This document shows positions 42,056 through 51,823 of a DNA stretch of 64,000 bases, piece by piece; positions within the stretch are counted from its first letter, which is position 1; the number at the start of each line of letters is the position of its first letter. Under the pieces are notes generated by a model that was not told the DNA's origin, ran no database searches, and was given only the letters and a program-made list of their open reading frames with translations. The stretch lies in NCBI GenBank assembly GCA_050291365.1, contig JBNKJS010000027.1:1-64000 (forward strand), written 5' to 3'. The DNA is from JAAGZL01 sp050291365 (GTDB lineage: Bacteria; Pseudomonadota; Gammaproteobacteria; Chromatiales; Chromatiaceae). Position numbers and translations under genes: made by a program.

Positions 42056-43366
42056 ATGATGAAAAGAAGGTTAGTGTCTGTACTCTTGATTACTCTGTTC
42101 TGGTTGCCAGCTGTTCAGGGTGAAAATCTGATGCAGGTGTATGAAATGGCGTTGCAGAATGATGCCCAGTTTAAGGCCGCCAGGGCCACCAGGGACGCTG
42201 TGCTTGAGTCCAGGCCGCAGGCAATTGCCCAGTTGTTGCCCACTCTGTCTATGAGCGGAAGTACCACCAGCACGGACGTGGATACTCTACACTCATCCAC
42301 TGGAAAGGGTACCACTGCATATAACAAATCAAGTATAAGCATGAATCTGTCCATGCCTGTGTATAGGCGGGAGTTATGGGTTCAGCTTGACCAGGCGGAT
42401 GACCAGATTGCCCAGGCTGAAGCCACATTTGCCGCCGCAGAACAGGATCTCATCATCCGTACTGCCCAGGCATATTTCGATATCCTCTTGGCGCAGGATA
42501 GTCTGGAATTTGCCAAGGCCGAGACAGCGGCCATCGCCAGACAGCTTGATCAGGCTAAGCAGCGATTCGATGTGGGACTGATCGCAATCACCGCCGTACA
42601 CGAGGCTCAGGCAGCTTATGATCAGTCGCGGGCAGACCTGATTCAGGCGGAAAACGATCTGGACAATGCTTGGGAGGTTCTGCGTGAGATTACTAATCAA
42701 AATGTAAAATCACTTGCAGTCCTGGACAAGGATCTGGTCCTGTCAGAACCAGTGCCAAGCAGTATTGAAAAATGGGGTAGTAAGGCGCTTGATCAGAATC
42801 TCTCTATCAAGGCCGCAGCAAAGGCGCTCGAGATTGCACGCAATAATGTGAAGGTAAAGCAGTCAGGACATCTGCCATCCCTGGATCTGGTTGGTTCACA
42901 CAGCAGAGATCGTACCAGTCTATCGAGCGGAACAGATTCCAATACGTCCTCCATCGGTCTACAGCTTACGGTGCCTCTATATGCGGGCGGTGCAGTAAAC
43001 TCACAGACTCGTCAGGCCCGTTATGAGATGGAGGCGAGCCAGGAGAATCTGGATAAAGAGCGGCGCTCAGTTACCCGTCAAGTACGCGATGCTTACCGTG
43101 GTGTGATGGCCAGCATCAGTTCAGTTAAGGCCTTGAAGGCGAGCACTGTATCTACTCGTAGCGCCCTGGAGGCAACAGAGGCGGGTTATGAAGTGGGAAC
43201 ACGCACTATCGTTGATGTGCTCAACTCTCAGCGTGATCTATATCGCTCCCTTAAAAATTACGCTAACGTGCGTTACAGCTACATCCTGAGTGGATTGAAG
43301 TTAAAACAGGCCGCGGGCAGTGTTTCAGAAGAGGATCTAAAACAGATAGCTGCATGGCTGAGATAG
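42056..43366 (+). CDS. tolC: TolC-family outer membrane channel protein
   Basis: A 436-residue outer membrane efflux protein. The signal peptide MMKRRLVSVLLITLFWLPAVQG is followed by ENLMQVYEMALQNDAQFKAA, the usual TolC start. Two repeats rich in Ala, Gln and Asp form the helical barrel, and GTRTIVDVLNSQRDLYRSLKNYA near the C-terminus is conserved in TolC. It forms the trimeric outer membrane tunnel of type I secretion or RND efflux. The ATG at 42056 has GGAATTGG upstream; a start at 41984 would precede the signal peptide. It is followed by a terminator, so it is transcribed alone. Confidence 0.94.
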   Translation: MMKRRLVSVLLITLFWLPAVQGENLMQVYEMALQNDAQFKAARATRDAVLESRPQAIAQLLPTLSMSGSTTSTDVDTLHSSTGKGTTAYNKSSISMNLSMPVYRRELWVQLDQADDQIAQAEATFAAAEQDLIIRTAQAYFDILLAQDSLEFAKAETAAIARQLDQAKQRFDVGLIAITAVHEAQAAYDQSRADLIQAENDLDNAWEVLREITNQNVKSLAVLDKDLVLSEPVPSSIEKWGSKALDQNLSIKAAAKALEIARNNVKVKQSGHLPSLDLVGSHSRDRTSLSSGTDSNTSSIGLQLTVPLYAGGAVNSQTRQARYEMEASQENLDKERRSVTRQVRDAYRGVMASISSVKALKASTVSTRSALEATEAGYEVGTRTIVDVLNSQRDLYRSLKNYANVRYSYILSGLKLKQAAGSVSEEDLKQIAAWLR

Positions 43367-43388
43367 AGCTCGTGGGATAGGGTTTGCA

Positions 43389-43417
43389 AACGGGGCCGAT
43401 GGCCCCGTTTTCTTTTG
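43389..43417 (+). terminator. Terminator of the TolC-like gene
   Basis: CGGGGCC and GGCCCCG form a perfect 7-bp GC stem with a GAT loop, extended by AA/TT pairs and followed by T-rich sequence. Confidence 0.92.
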
Positions 43418-43442
43418 GATTGCATGCCCTGGTGACCATATC

Positions 43443-43467
43443 GCGAACGGACAGGGCGTCCGTTTGC
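43443..43467. repeat. Hairpin upstream of aroC
   Basis: GCGAACGGAC pairs with GTCCGTTTGC (one G-T pair) around the loop AGGGC. No T tract follows. It lies 60 bases before the aroC start and may be in its leader. Confidence 0.55.
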
Positions 43468-43527
43468 GAACGATTCTGTTAAGATGGATTATATGCGCAA
43501 TCAACAATAACCGGTTAGAATAACACC

Positions 43528-44628
43528 ATGTCTGGAAATACGATTGGAAAACTGTTTAGTGTAACCTCATTTGGTGAGAGCCACGGCCCTGCCATAGGCT
43601 GCATTGTGGATGGCTGTCCTCCTGGAATGGAACTGTCAGAGGAGGATATACAGCCTGATCTTGATCGCCGTAAGCCGGGAACATCCCGCCATACTACCCA
43701 GCGGCGCGAGGCCGACGAGGTTAAAATCCTGTCCGGGGTGTTTGAGGGGGTCACTACCGGTACGCCCATAGCCTTGATAATCCATAATACCGATCAGAGG
43801 TCCAAGGATTATTCCAACATCCTGGATAGATTTAGACCGGGGCATGCCGACTACACCTACACCCAGAAGTATGGAGTGCGCGACTACAGGGGCGGTGGCC
43901 GCTCCTCAGCCCGCGAAACCGCTATGCGGGTGGCGGCTGGCGCTATAGCTAAAAAGTATTTGAAGCATAGTTGTGGTATTGAGGTTAAGGGTTACCTGGC
44001 ACAGCTTGGTCCGATAACTATCGATAAGCTGGATTGGGATGAGGTGCAGAACAATCCATTCTTCTGCCCGGATGTGGATAAAGTGGCAGAGATGGAGGCG
44101 TACATGGATGATCTGCGTAAAGAGGGAAACTCCATCGGTGCCCGTATCAATGTGGTGGCCACGAATGTCCCGCCTGGTCTGGGGGAGCCTATATTCGATC
44201 GGCTGGATGCAGAGATCGCCCACTCCCTGATGAGCATCAATGCGGTAAAAGGGGTGGAGATCGGGGCAGGTTTCCACAGTGTGGAGCAGAAGGGCACTGA
44301 GCATCGGGATGAGATTACCCCAGATGGCTTTATCGGTAACAATGCTGGAGGTATCCTGGGTGGCATCTCCAGCGGCCAGGAGATAGTTGCCAGTATCGCC
44401 ATGAAACCTACCTCAAGTCTGCATATTCCATGCAATAGCGTGAACGTGAAGGGTGAACCGGTTGAGGTAGTCACGGAAGGCCGCCATGATCCATGCGTTG
44501 GTATCCGCGCTACGCCCATAGCAGAGGCCATGCTGGCGCTAACCTTGATGGATCATCTGTTGCGACACCGTGCCCAGAATATGGATGTGCACTCTGATAC
44601 TCCGGTCGTGCCAGCTGCTCCAAAGTGA
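43528..44628 (+). CDS. aroC: AroC, chorismate synthase
   Basis: The last enzyme of the shikimate pathway, which uses reduced FMN to make chorismate. The 366-residue protein begins MSGNTIGKLFSVTSFGESHGPAIGC, with the family signature GESHG. Further signatures are RGGGRSSARETAMRVAAGA and the C-terminal HDPCVGIRATPIAEAMLAL. Length agrees with E. coli AroC (361). The MFS transporter gene follows after 28 bases. Confidence 0.98.
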   Translation: MSGNTIGKLFSVTSFGESHGPAIGCIVDGCPPGMELSEEDIQPDLDRRKPGTSRHTTQRREADEVKILSGVFEGVTTGTPIALIIHNTDQRSKDYSNILDRFRPGHADYTYTQKYGVRDYRGGGRSSARETAMRVAAGAIAKKYLKHSCGIEVKGYLAQLGPITIDKLDWDEVQNNPFFCPDVDKVAEMEAYMDDLRKEGNSIGARINVVATNVPPGLGEPIFDRLDAEIAHSLMSINAVKGVEIGAGFHSVEQKGTEHRDEITPDGFIGNNAGGILGGISSGQEIVASIAMKPTSSLHIPCNSVNVKGEPVEVVTEGRHDPCVGIRATPIAEAMLALTLMDHLLRHRAQNMDVHSDTPVVPAAPK

Positions 44629-44656
44629 GAAACAACTCTACAAGTTGTTATAGCTA

Positions 44657-45802
44657 ATGCCATATTGGCGTCTTTCATCATTCTATCTGTTCTATTTTGC
44701 CGCTTTGGGTGTGTTGGCCCCCTATTGGAGCCTCTATCTTAAGGATCTGGGTTTTAATGCGGTGGCTATCGGCCAGCTTATGGCCATTCCTATGGCAACC
44801 AAGCTTATAGCCCCATACGTATGGGGTTGGTTGGGGGATCATCTGGGACGCCGTATGTCCATCGTACGGTTGGGTTCTCTGCTTACCACTATAATCTTCT
44901 CTTCCGTTTTCTGGGTCACTGGATTCTGGGAGCTGGGTGCTGCCATGGTGCTGTTCAGCTTCTTTTGGAATGCAGTGCTGCCTCAGTTTGAGGCGGTGAC
45001 CTTTGATTATCTGGGAAAGGATGTCTCCGGATATGCCCGAGTGAGGGTATGGGGATCCATAGGTTTTATCCTCTCGGTTTTGGTTTTGGGGGTAGTAGTG
45101 GACCTATATGGGCCAACATCTATCCTGCCAGTACTGTTAATAGCCTATGCGGCGATCTGGCTATCAAGCCTAATGGTAAAGGATAAAGACGCGAAGCCTC
45201 ATACCGTAGTGCAGCCGCCGATTATGGAGATTATAAAGCTGCCAGCGGTTATAGCATTTTTTGTGGTTTGCTTCCTGTTGCAGGCAGGTCATGGACCTTA
45301 CTACGGTTTCTTCTCTATTTACATGGAGTCGGCTGGATACTCTAAAACCGCCATCGGGCAGTTTTGGGCTCTGGGTGTTATAGCTGAGGTCGTTGTGTTT
45401 ATTTTTATGCATCGATTGCTAAAACTATTTGGTGCCCGTCAGGTATTGATGGCCAGTCTTGCTCTGGCTGTATTGCGCTGGATACTAATAGGCAACTTCC
45501 CCCACTCTCTGGGTACTATTCTCTTTGCTCAGATTCTACACGCGGCTACATTTGGCACATTTCACGCTGCGGCCATACATCTGGTTCATCACTACTTTAC
45601 CGGCAGTCATCAAGGCCGTGGTCAGGCGCTTTACAGTAGTCTAAGTTTTGGTGCCGGGGGCGCAATGGGTACCCTGGCCAGTGGGTTTCTCTGGGAGAGT
45701 GCAGGGCCGAGCGTAGCGTTTGGTATCTCGGCTGCGCTATCTTTATTGGCGTTGATAATCGCCTGGTATTGGGTGGAGAACGAACTAATAAGCCCTAGCT
45801 AG
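44657..45802 (+). CDS. MFS transporter, HcaT-like
   Basis: A 381-residue inner membrane protein with about twelve helices, similar in layout to the HcaT/MFS_1-like group (MPYWRLSSFYLFYFAALGVLAPYW, WGWLGDHLGRRM between helices 2 and 3). The loop motif GDHLGRR is the usual MFS signature. The substrate is unknown; relatives are annotated as phenylpropionate or nucleoside carriers. It follows aroC closely and may share its transcript. Its last 8 bases overlap the end of the convergent GGDEF/EAL gene. Confidence 0.9.
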   Translation: MPYWRLSSFYLFYFAALGVLAPYWSLYLKDLGFNAVAIGQLMAIPMATKLIAPYVWGWLGDHLGRRMSIVRLGSLLTTIIFSSVFWVTGFWELGAAMVLFSFFWNAVLPQFEAVTFDYLGKDVSGYARVRVWGSIGFILSVLVLGVVVDLYGPTSILPVLLIAYAAIWLSSLMVKDKDAKPHTVVQPPIMEIIKLPAVIAFFVVCFLLQAGHGPYYGFFSIYMESAGYSKTAIGQFWALGVIAEVVVFIFMHRLLKLFGARQVLMASLALAVLRWILIGNFPHSLGTILFAQILHAATFGTFHAAAIHLVHHYFTGSHQGRGQALYSSLSFGAGGAMGTLASGFLWESAGPSVAFGISAALSLLALIIAWYWVENELISPS

Positions 45803-48416
45803 GGACCTTCATGTCTGAGTTTTTACTGACAACTAAAGCTGGGTTTGGTGTCGGTTTAGATAAAAAGAACCCTTGGACATGATCTATGCCTGACGCAATA
45901 AGAAATTCGAGTGTTGGCATGTCCTCGATGAATTTAGCAACGGTTTGTATATTAAGTGAGTGGGCTACATCATTTATGGATTTGATTACAGCCTGGTTAT
46001 ATACGTTATCGCCGGCTCCAAGTGTTAGATTGCTGTTTAATTTAATAAAATTAACTGGCAGTTGTTTGAGTTGAGAGAAAGAGAAGAAGCCATGTCCAAA
46101 GTCGTCTAACGATACCGTACAGCCAATATTATTCATGCGGTCAATCATCTCTCGCGTTTGTAATGATGTTGAAGCCATAGCTGTTTCAGAGAACTCAAAA
46201 ATGATCTTAGAGGTATCTATATTAGATTTAACTATCAAATGCTCTATGGCATCTATAGCGCGTGGATCAGAAATAGTCTGACTAGAGAGGTTGATGGTTA
46301 GTTTTCCCATATATTCATCATCGTTTTGTAGCTGTTTCAATTTAGCAAGCGCATGTTCCACAACCCAGATGTCTATTTTATCCATCATATTCAAGCGTTC
46401 TGCAGTAGGTAAAAAAGCATTTGGATAGATGACCTCCTGATTGTCATCCATAATTCGCAATAGTCCCTCTAGTGCAATATTTTCGGATGAGATGAATTGT
46501 TGGAGATTATTGTTTTTGTCTATTGTGAAGTTGTGTAGTAGGTCTGGTGTTAATTGTTTGCAGCAGAATATAGGTTGGTAATGCAGAGTAAAAAGATCCC
46601 GTTCTAAGGCATCGTTTATCTGCGAAGACCAACTAAGATCCATATCCTCATGGATGTCGATCTCAGGCACGTAAATATGCACCTGATTCCGGCCATGTTT
46701 TTTTGCGATATGGCAAGCTATATCCGCATTGCTAAGTGCGGTTTCGGTATTGGTAGTATTGCGATCCATAATGGCGATGCCAATGCTGGCATTTATATTG
46801 AATTGTTTGTCTTTATGTGAAAAGACATACCTTTCAAGAAGATGACGATATTCGTCTGCAGTATTCTTTACGGCACTCCTTGTCACCCCTCTGAGGATGA
46901 TAGCGAACTCATCTCCCCCAAGGCGCGCCAGATCATCACTTTTTCTTAAGCGTGATGTCAGTAGTTGTGAGATTTCTATCAATAGTTGATCGCCAGCAGA
47001 ATGCCCGGCTGTGTCATTTACATATTTGAAGCGGTCAAGGTCGATATAGAGCAGTGCGCTACAATCTTTTGCGCGTTGAAGTCGATCTATCTCTTTGCTT
47101 AGATCGCTCTCAAATCGGCGTCTATTTGCCAGTTTGGTCAGGGCGTCATGGTCCGCCTGCCAGCGGAGTTTATTTTCTAAGGAGAGACGTTCTGATATAT
47201 CTCGAAAGGCTACAACTGATCCCTGGCGCTTGGCGTCAACGCTAAATGGATAAACCGTATACTCAATAGGTACCGGCTTGCCGGATTTATTCCAAAAGAA
47301 CGTCTGCTTTTCCTTGATTGTATAGCCATGCTTATAGGCGTCCTGCAGTTCGCAGTTGTCTTTGATTAGAGGATTGCCGCTTTCGTCAGCATGGTGAAAC
47401 AGATCGTGTGCAGATTTGCCTATTAAGTTGTCTTTATTACTATATCCCAATGTCCGCAAGCAGGCTGGGTTAATGAAGGATATATTCCCGTCTTGGTCTA
47501 CCCCAAAAACACCATCGCCCACTGACTGCAGGATGCTACCAAGTCGCTTACGCTCTTCTTCAATGCGTTTGCGGGTTCTGATATGTCTGCTCATGGCGTC
47601 AACACGAGCTATGAAAAGATCCTCGCTTTCATTTTTAAACATGCACTCCACAGCACCAGAATTTAGAGAACTCTCAATGGCGTAGTCAATGTAGGTGCCG
47701 GTTATCAGGGCGGTTGTGATGGTGTTGGTTCGAGGGTCTTCCAGTAGTTGTCTGCAGAGTTCATCCCCGTTAGTTTTTGGCATGAAGTAGTCAATGATGG
47801 CAATATCAAATTCAGAACTAATTGCCTTTTTAAAACCGCTTTCAGCCGATTCTGCAATCTCAACATGGTATCCATTATCACTAAGAAGTGTCTTATACTT
47901 GTGGCGTACAGTACGTGAGTCATCCACAAACAGAATGCGTATTGGCTGTATGTGAGTATTGGTATCAAAGTTTGCGTTAACTAGACGACTGTAAAGATTG
48001 GTTAGAATTTCTGCGCTGTGTTTGTGCTCACTCCAGGGTACGTGGATAGTATTGTGTTTTTGGGAGGCGCACTCCTTAGCCTCTTTTCTATCTTCGTGTG
48101 CCAGTATAAGTATCGGAGTAGAGGTGTACTGTTTTGCAGAGAGAATTTCTAACAACCTATCCAGATTTTCGCTAGGTTTTGCAGGCCAGCCTATGAAAAA
48201 TGCGTCATAGCTACTACATTGGTTCTCCTCTGATTTAATCAGTTCCAGGCCTTTAGAAAAATCCGCAGCAGTTTCAACATCAAATCCATGCTTGATAAGA
48301 CTATTCTGTTGAATATGCCTTATAGTTGCGGATGGTTCTATTAACAATACTCTAAGCAAGACAGGTCTTTCCCTTGAAAACTTAGGTTTATTATAATCTT
48401 TACTAGTTCTGAACAA
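45795..48416 (-). CDS. Multi-domain response regulator: REC-REC-PAS-GGDEF-EAL
   Basis: An 873-residue cytoplasmic protein. The first receiver (about 21-145) lacks the acceptor Asp (FFIGWPAK at that site) and is a pseudo-receiver. The second (about 160-275) keeps it (AIIDYFMPKTNG). A PAS domain (about 290-410) precedes an intact GGDEF (ARLGGDEFAII). The EAL domain is degenerate: the signature is EGL, DDFGTG has become DDFGHG, and the usual KID is KLN. I infer an active diguanylate cyclase with a non-catalytic EAL that may bind c-di-GMP. The cognate kinase is unknown; the hybrid kinase is 15 kb away. Confidence 0.92.
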   Translation of the reverse strand: MFRTSKDYNKPKFSRERPVLLRVLLIEPSATIRHIQQNSLIKHGFDVETAADFSKGLELIKSEENQCSSYDAFFIGWPAKPSENLDRLLEILSAKQYTSTPILILAHEDRKEAKECASQKHNTIHVPWSEHKHSAEILTNLYSRLVNANFDTNTHIQPIRILFVDDSRTVRHKYKTLLSDNGYHVEIAESAESGFKKAISSEFDIAIIDYFMPKTNGDELCRQLLEDPRTNTITTALITGTYIDYAIESSLNSGAVECMFKNESEDLFIARVDAMSRHIRTRKRIEEERKRLGSILQSVGDGVFGVDQDGNISFINPACLRTLGYSNKDNLIGKSAHDLFHHADESGNPLIKDNCELQDAYKHGYTIKEKQTFFWNKSGKPVPIEYTVYPFSVDAKRQGSVVAFRDISERLSLENKLRWQADHDALTKLANRRRFESDLSKEIDRLQRAKDCSALLYIDLDRFKYVNDTAGHSAGDQLLIEISQLLTSRLRKSDDLARLGGDEFAIILRGVTRSAVKNTADEYRHLLERYVFSHKDKQFNINASIGIAIMDRNTTNTETALSNADIACHIAKKHGRNQVHIYVPEIDIHEDMDLSWSSQINDALERDLFTLHYQPIFCCKQLTPDLLHNFTIDKNNNLQQFISSENIALEGLLRIMDDNQEVIYPNAFLPTAERLNMMDKIDIWVVEHALAKLKQLQNDDEYMGKLTINLSSQTISDPRAIDAIEHLIVKSNIDTSKIIFEFSETAMASTSLQTREMIDRMNNIGCTVSLDDFGHGFFSFSQLKQLPVNFIKLNSNLTLGAGDNVYNQAVIKSINDVAHSLNIQTVAKFIEDMPTLEFLIASGIDHVQGFFLSKPTPNPALVVSKNSDMKVPS

Positions 48417-48508
48417 TAGTCGGCAACTGGACTGTATTCTTTAGAAATTTGTTTATATTCTTTGGTATATGATCATAACCAATCTTTTCGATAAATATGG
48501 GGTAGATA

Positions 48509-48934
48509 GTGGCTATCTGGAAAAATCCTGTCTCACTTGATGATATTGAGCAGTTCTCCAAGAACACCATGGTTGAGCATTTGGGGATACAGATTACCGA
48601 GATTGGTGATGATTACCTAAAGGCTTCCATGCCGGTATGCCCCAAGACCCATCAGCCCATGGGGTTATTGCACGGCGGGGCATCGGTGGCATTGGCTGAG
48701 ACTGTTAGCAGCATAGCTGCATTTATGACAGCGCCAGCCGGAAGACGTTGTGTGGGTCTAGAGGTGAATGCCAATCATCTGCGTGCGGTTAAATCAGGAG
48801 TTGTGTTTGCAGTGGCAAGGCCTATACATATAGGCAGGTCAACCCAGGTCTGGGATATTCGAATTACAGATGAGAATGACAATAGTATATCGATATCAAG
48901 GATCACCATTGCAGTGTTAGAGCCGGAGAAGTGA
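48509..48934 (+). CDS. Hotdog-fold acyl-CoA thioesterase (YdiI/EntH type)
   Basis: A 141-residue PaaI-like thioesterase. MAIWKNPVSLDDIEQFSKNTMVEHLGI starts as in YdiI/MenI. The active-site segment MGLLHGGASVALAET supplies the HGG and catalytic Glu. Relatives hydrolyse aromatic or quinone-precursor acyl-CoA; which substrate applies here is unknown. The GTG at 48509 has a GGGG run upstream. It is divergent from the GGDEF/EAL gene and converges with the SLC13 permease. Confidence 0.92.
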   Translation: MAIWKNPVSLDDIEQFSKNTMVEHLGIQITEIGDDYLKASMPVCPKTHQPMGLLHGGASVALAETVSSIAAFMTAPAGRRCVGLEVNANHLRAVKSGVVFAVARPIHIGRSTQVWDIRITDENDNSISISRITIAVLEPEK

Positions 48935-48948
48935 GCTGTATTCACCGA

Positions 48949-50808
48949 TTACATCCCATAAAGCCAGGGAAGCAGAAAGCTAAGTAGCAGCCACATCAGG
49001 ATTGTTAGTGGCACGCCCACCCGCACAAAATCACCAAAGCTATAGTTACCTGCATTCATTACCAGAAGGTTAGTCTGATAGGCCATGGGGGTGGCGTAAC
49101 TCAGGTTGGCACCAAACAGAACCGCCAGCACGAATGGCTCTGGAGGCGCCCCAAGATGCTGGGCAATACCAATGGCAATGGGGGTTCCTACTACGGCAGC
49201 GGCGTTGTTTGAGACCACGTTGGTTAGAATGGCCATCAGCAACAGCAGTCCGCTTAGAACAAATGCCGGGGGTAGTCCTCGGGTGGCCGCCACATAGGTC
49301 GATGCCAGGTATTCTGCCCCGCCGGTCTCCACCAATGCCAATCCCATGGCCAGACTGGTAACGATGACCATGATCACAGATGCATGCAGAGCCTGGCTGG
49401 CCTCTTTCCAGCGCATGCAGCCGGTCAGAAGCATTATGAGAACACCCAGCATTGCACTTACCGCGATTGACAAAATGCCAAGGGCTGCAAGAACTACTAT
49501 TCCCAGCATTATACCCAATGCAATTGGGGCCTTTTCTGAATGAGCTAGGTCCTCCGTGGCATCCAATACCAGCAACTCACCTTTGGACTTTAGTTGTTTG
49601 ATCTTCCTCTTGGAGCCTTGTAACAGAATTACATCGCCATTTTTGAGGCGGGTGTCCTCCGGGTGTTCAAGTGGTGATTGGATTCCTCGCTTGGCCCAGA
49701 TGCCAGCGCGATGCAGAGCCAGAACCATAACCTGATAGCGGGCGCTGAACTGGTAGTCGTTTAGTGTGGTTCTTTCTAGCGGAGACCCACGCACAACAGC
49801 TACTTCAGCCATCTGTTGTTTCTCATCGATCAGGGGGTGTTGCTCATCCACTGGTTTATTCTGTGAATATAGTTTGGCCTCCAGTACTTTCTCGAACTCC
49901 ATTAGTCTCTCCGGGGTATCAAATACAACGATACGATCTCCGGCTTTTATGGACACATCAGGGAGTGTAACCAGGCAGTAAGCACGATCACCTCTAAGAA
50001 CCTGTTCAATCTCCATGCGGCCATCGGTTAAATCCAGAATTTCCGCGATGGTTTTTCCATTTGCATGGCTATGCTCGTCAACGTGTAACTGGGCGCGAAA
50101 CAGACGGGGAGAGGTTGATTTAAGCATTGGCTCCCGTTCTGGGATAAGTTTTGGTGCAATCAACCAGAGGTAAAAAAGACCAGCAGTGCCGGCGATGATG
50201 GCGGGCACGGCAAATTCAAACATCCCAAACTGCCTCAGCCCCAGGTCTGCGGCAACGAACACCACCAGCAGGTTGGTAGAGGTGCCGATGGTGGTGGTGG
50301 TGCCACCGATCAAAGTGGCGAAGCCCATTGGCATCAAAGTGTGTGCGGCCGTGGTGCCAGTACGTAGGGATACGCTGATCAGAATAGGCAGCAGCAGAAC
50401 AACTATAGGGGTGTTGTTCACAAATGCGCTAAGTACCGCACCTGCAAACAGGGTGGCGATCATAGAGAGACGTGGATATCGGGTCCAGTATCGAGCAAGT
50501 TGTCTACCGATTGGCTCCAGTGCTCCGGTTCTTACCAGCCCCTGTCCGGCTATCATCAATGCGGATACCGCGATCAGCGCCTCATGCCCAAAGCCGGAGA
50601 AGAAGTGTTTCGCACTCAGAACCCTTCCTTCAGATTCGAATGGGAACAGCTCAAAAAATAGAATAAGAGTGACGAGTATGAACAGGCTGGATGATGCCAG
50701 TGGCAACTCATCTCTGGCGAACAGAAATAGTGCAATCACAATGATTAACATAACCACTATAGCGTGGAGTGATGGGGCGACCAGTTCAGTTGTTATTGCT
50801 GCATCCAT
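48949..50808 (-). CDS. SLC13-family anion permease with two TrkA-C domains
   Basis: A 619-residue inner membrane transporter with about eleven helices in two halves. The SLC13 signature-like segments are SAFVNNTPIVVLLLPILISVS and LTNVVSNNAAAVVGTPIAIGIA. The centre (about residues 235-420) holds two RCK_C/TrkA-C domains (ADVSIKAGDRIVVFDTPE, EDTRLKNGDVILLQGS), as in the YfbS group that transports dicarboxylates or sulfate, usually with Na+. Substrate is not decided by sequence, though sulfate export or import would suit a sulfur oxidizer. Confidence 0.93.
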   Translation of the reverse strand: MDAAITTELVAPSLHAIVVMLIIVIALFLFARDELPLASSSLFILVTLILFFELFPFESEGRVLSAKHFFSGFGHEALIAVSALMIAGQGLVRTGALEPIGRQLARYWTRYPRLSMIATLFAGAVLSAFVNNTPIVVLLLPILISVSLRTGTTAAHTLMPMGFATLIGGTTTTIGTSTNLLVVFVAADLGLRQFGMFEFAVPAIIAGTAGLFYLWLIAPKLIPEREPMLKSTSPRLFRAQLHVDEHSHANGKTIAEILDLTDGRMEIEQVLRGDRAYCLVTLPDVSIKAGDRIVVFDTPERLMEFEKVLEAKLYSQNKPVDEQHPLIDEKQQMAEVAVVRGSPLERTTLNDYQFSARYQVMVLALHRAGIWAKRGIQSPLEHPEDTRLKNGDVILLQGSKRKIKQLKSKGELLVLDATEDLAHSEKAPIALGIMLGIVVLAALGILSIAVSAMLGVLIMLLTGCMRWKEASQALHASVIMVIVTSLAMGLALVETGGAEYLASTYVAATRGLPPAFVLSGLLLLMAILTNVVSNNAAAVVGTPIAIGIAQHLGAPPEPFVLAVLFGANLSYATPMAYQTNLLVMNAGNYSFGDFVRVGVPLTILMWLLLSFLLPWLYGM

Positions 50809-50849
50809 TTGTCGTATTGTGATTGATTGGTTAGTAACAGGCCCTGATT

Positions 50850-51767
50850 TCAGTATGTTGTTTTATAATCTTTATCTAAAAGGCTTTTGACGAAGCATTC
50901 GAAGATCGGTTTGTCGTATTTTTCAGCTTCAACCTCATGTTTTATTAGCTCCAAGGTGTTTATTGGTTGCATGGGTAGCCGGTATATCCTGTTGGAGTTG
51001 GTTAATGCCTCATAAGTGTCGACTATACCGATGAGTTTGCCAATTTCGCCTGTTGGCAAGATCCCGCTGGGATAGCCTGAGCCATCCAGTTTGAGATGAT
51101 GCTCCATGGCTCCTTGTTGGATTGTTTTACTAAATCCGGCCATCTGAAGCAGGTTCCTCCCATGGGTCGGGTGTTTTTTTATTTCCTCGTACTCCTCTGG
51201 GGTAAGTTTTTTTGGTGAGTTAAGAATTGTAGTGCTGATGGCGGATTTGCCAATATCATGAAACAGCCCCGCCATTGCATAATCACTAAAACAGTTGTGT
51301 TCCAGGTGTGGGCTTTCCATACAGTAATTTAGTGCTAATGCTGCAACATTGAATGAATGTTCCACCGTGGAATATTGGTCTGATGCCAATTTTAGAATCT
51401 TGTTTAGTATGTTTGGGTATTCAATTACAGCATCGACAAACAGCACGAATGGTTTTTTGATGCTATTTAGCACCACGGGGTTCGGAAGAGCTAAGGCATT
51501 CTCTAACATGCCTGACATCAGTTTTTTGATCTCTTTAGGTTTGTGCTCTTTTACTGCTGTTGTGAGGTCATGACAAAAGTCATCTTGCATATGGCTGATT
51601 ATGTGATCCCGGTCCTGCTCAGATATGTAGACCTGGTTAATCGAAAACCCATCTGGAAGCCCCGGCTCTAGGCCAGCCTTTTTATAGAGTACAAACTCAT
51701 CCAGAGGCTTGATATAAATATCTATATCCTTGCAGTATTTGATCTGATCTAAACGCAATAGGTACAT
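50850..51767 (-). CDS. HD-GYP-domain protein, probable c-di-GMP phosphodiesterase
   Basis: A 305-residue cytoplasmic protein. The N-terminal 130 residues are unassigned (DUF3391-like position). The HD-GYP domain (about 130-300) has HSFNVAALAL, the metal motif GLFHDIGKSA, HPTHGRNLL, HHLKLDGSGYPSG (Leu where the consensus has Glu) and IVDTYEALTN. The HD and GYP residues are intact, so c-di-GMP hydrolysis to pGpG/GMP is likely. It lies between the SLC13 permease and LysR genes on the same strand. Confidence 0.92.
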   Translation of the reverse strand: MYLLRLDQIKYCKDIDIYIKPLDEFVLYKKAGLEPGLPDGFSINQVYISEQDRDHIISHMQDDFCHDLTTAVKEHKPKEIKKLMSGMLENALALPNPVVLNSIKKPFVLFVDAVIEYPNILNKILKLASDQYSTVEHSFNVAALALNYCMESPHLEHNCFSDYAMAGLFHDIGKSAISTTILNSPKKLTPEEYEEIKKHPTHGRNLLQMAGFSKTIQQGAMEHHLKLDGSGYPSGILPTGEIGKLIGIVDTYEALTNSNRIYRLPMQPINTLELIKHEVEAEKYDKPIFECFVKSLLDKDYKTTY

Positions 51768-51823
51768 AGTTATTATGTTTTTTTAGGACTCTATTGCCGA
51801 AGTATAGAGCAGGTATAACAAAA

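Noticed and set aside
39940..43366. ABC exporter and TolC-like gene as a complete type I secretion system
   Set aside because: They are divergent, no membrane fusion protein or secreted substrate gene is present, and the TolC gene has its own terminator.
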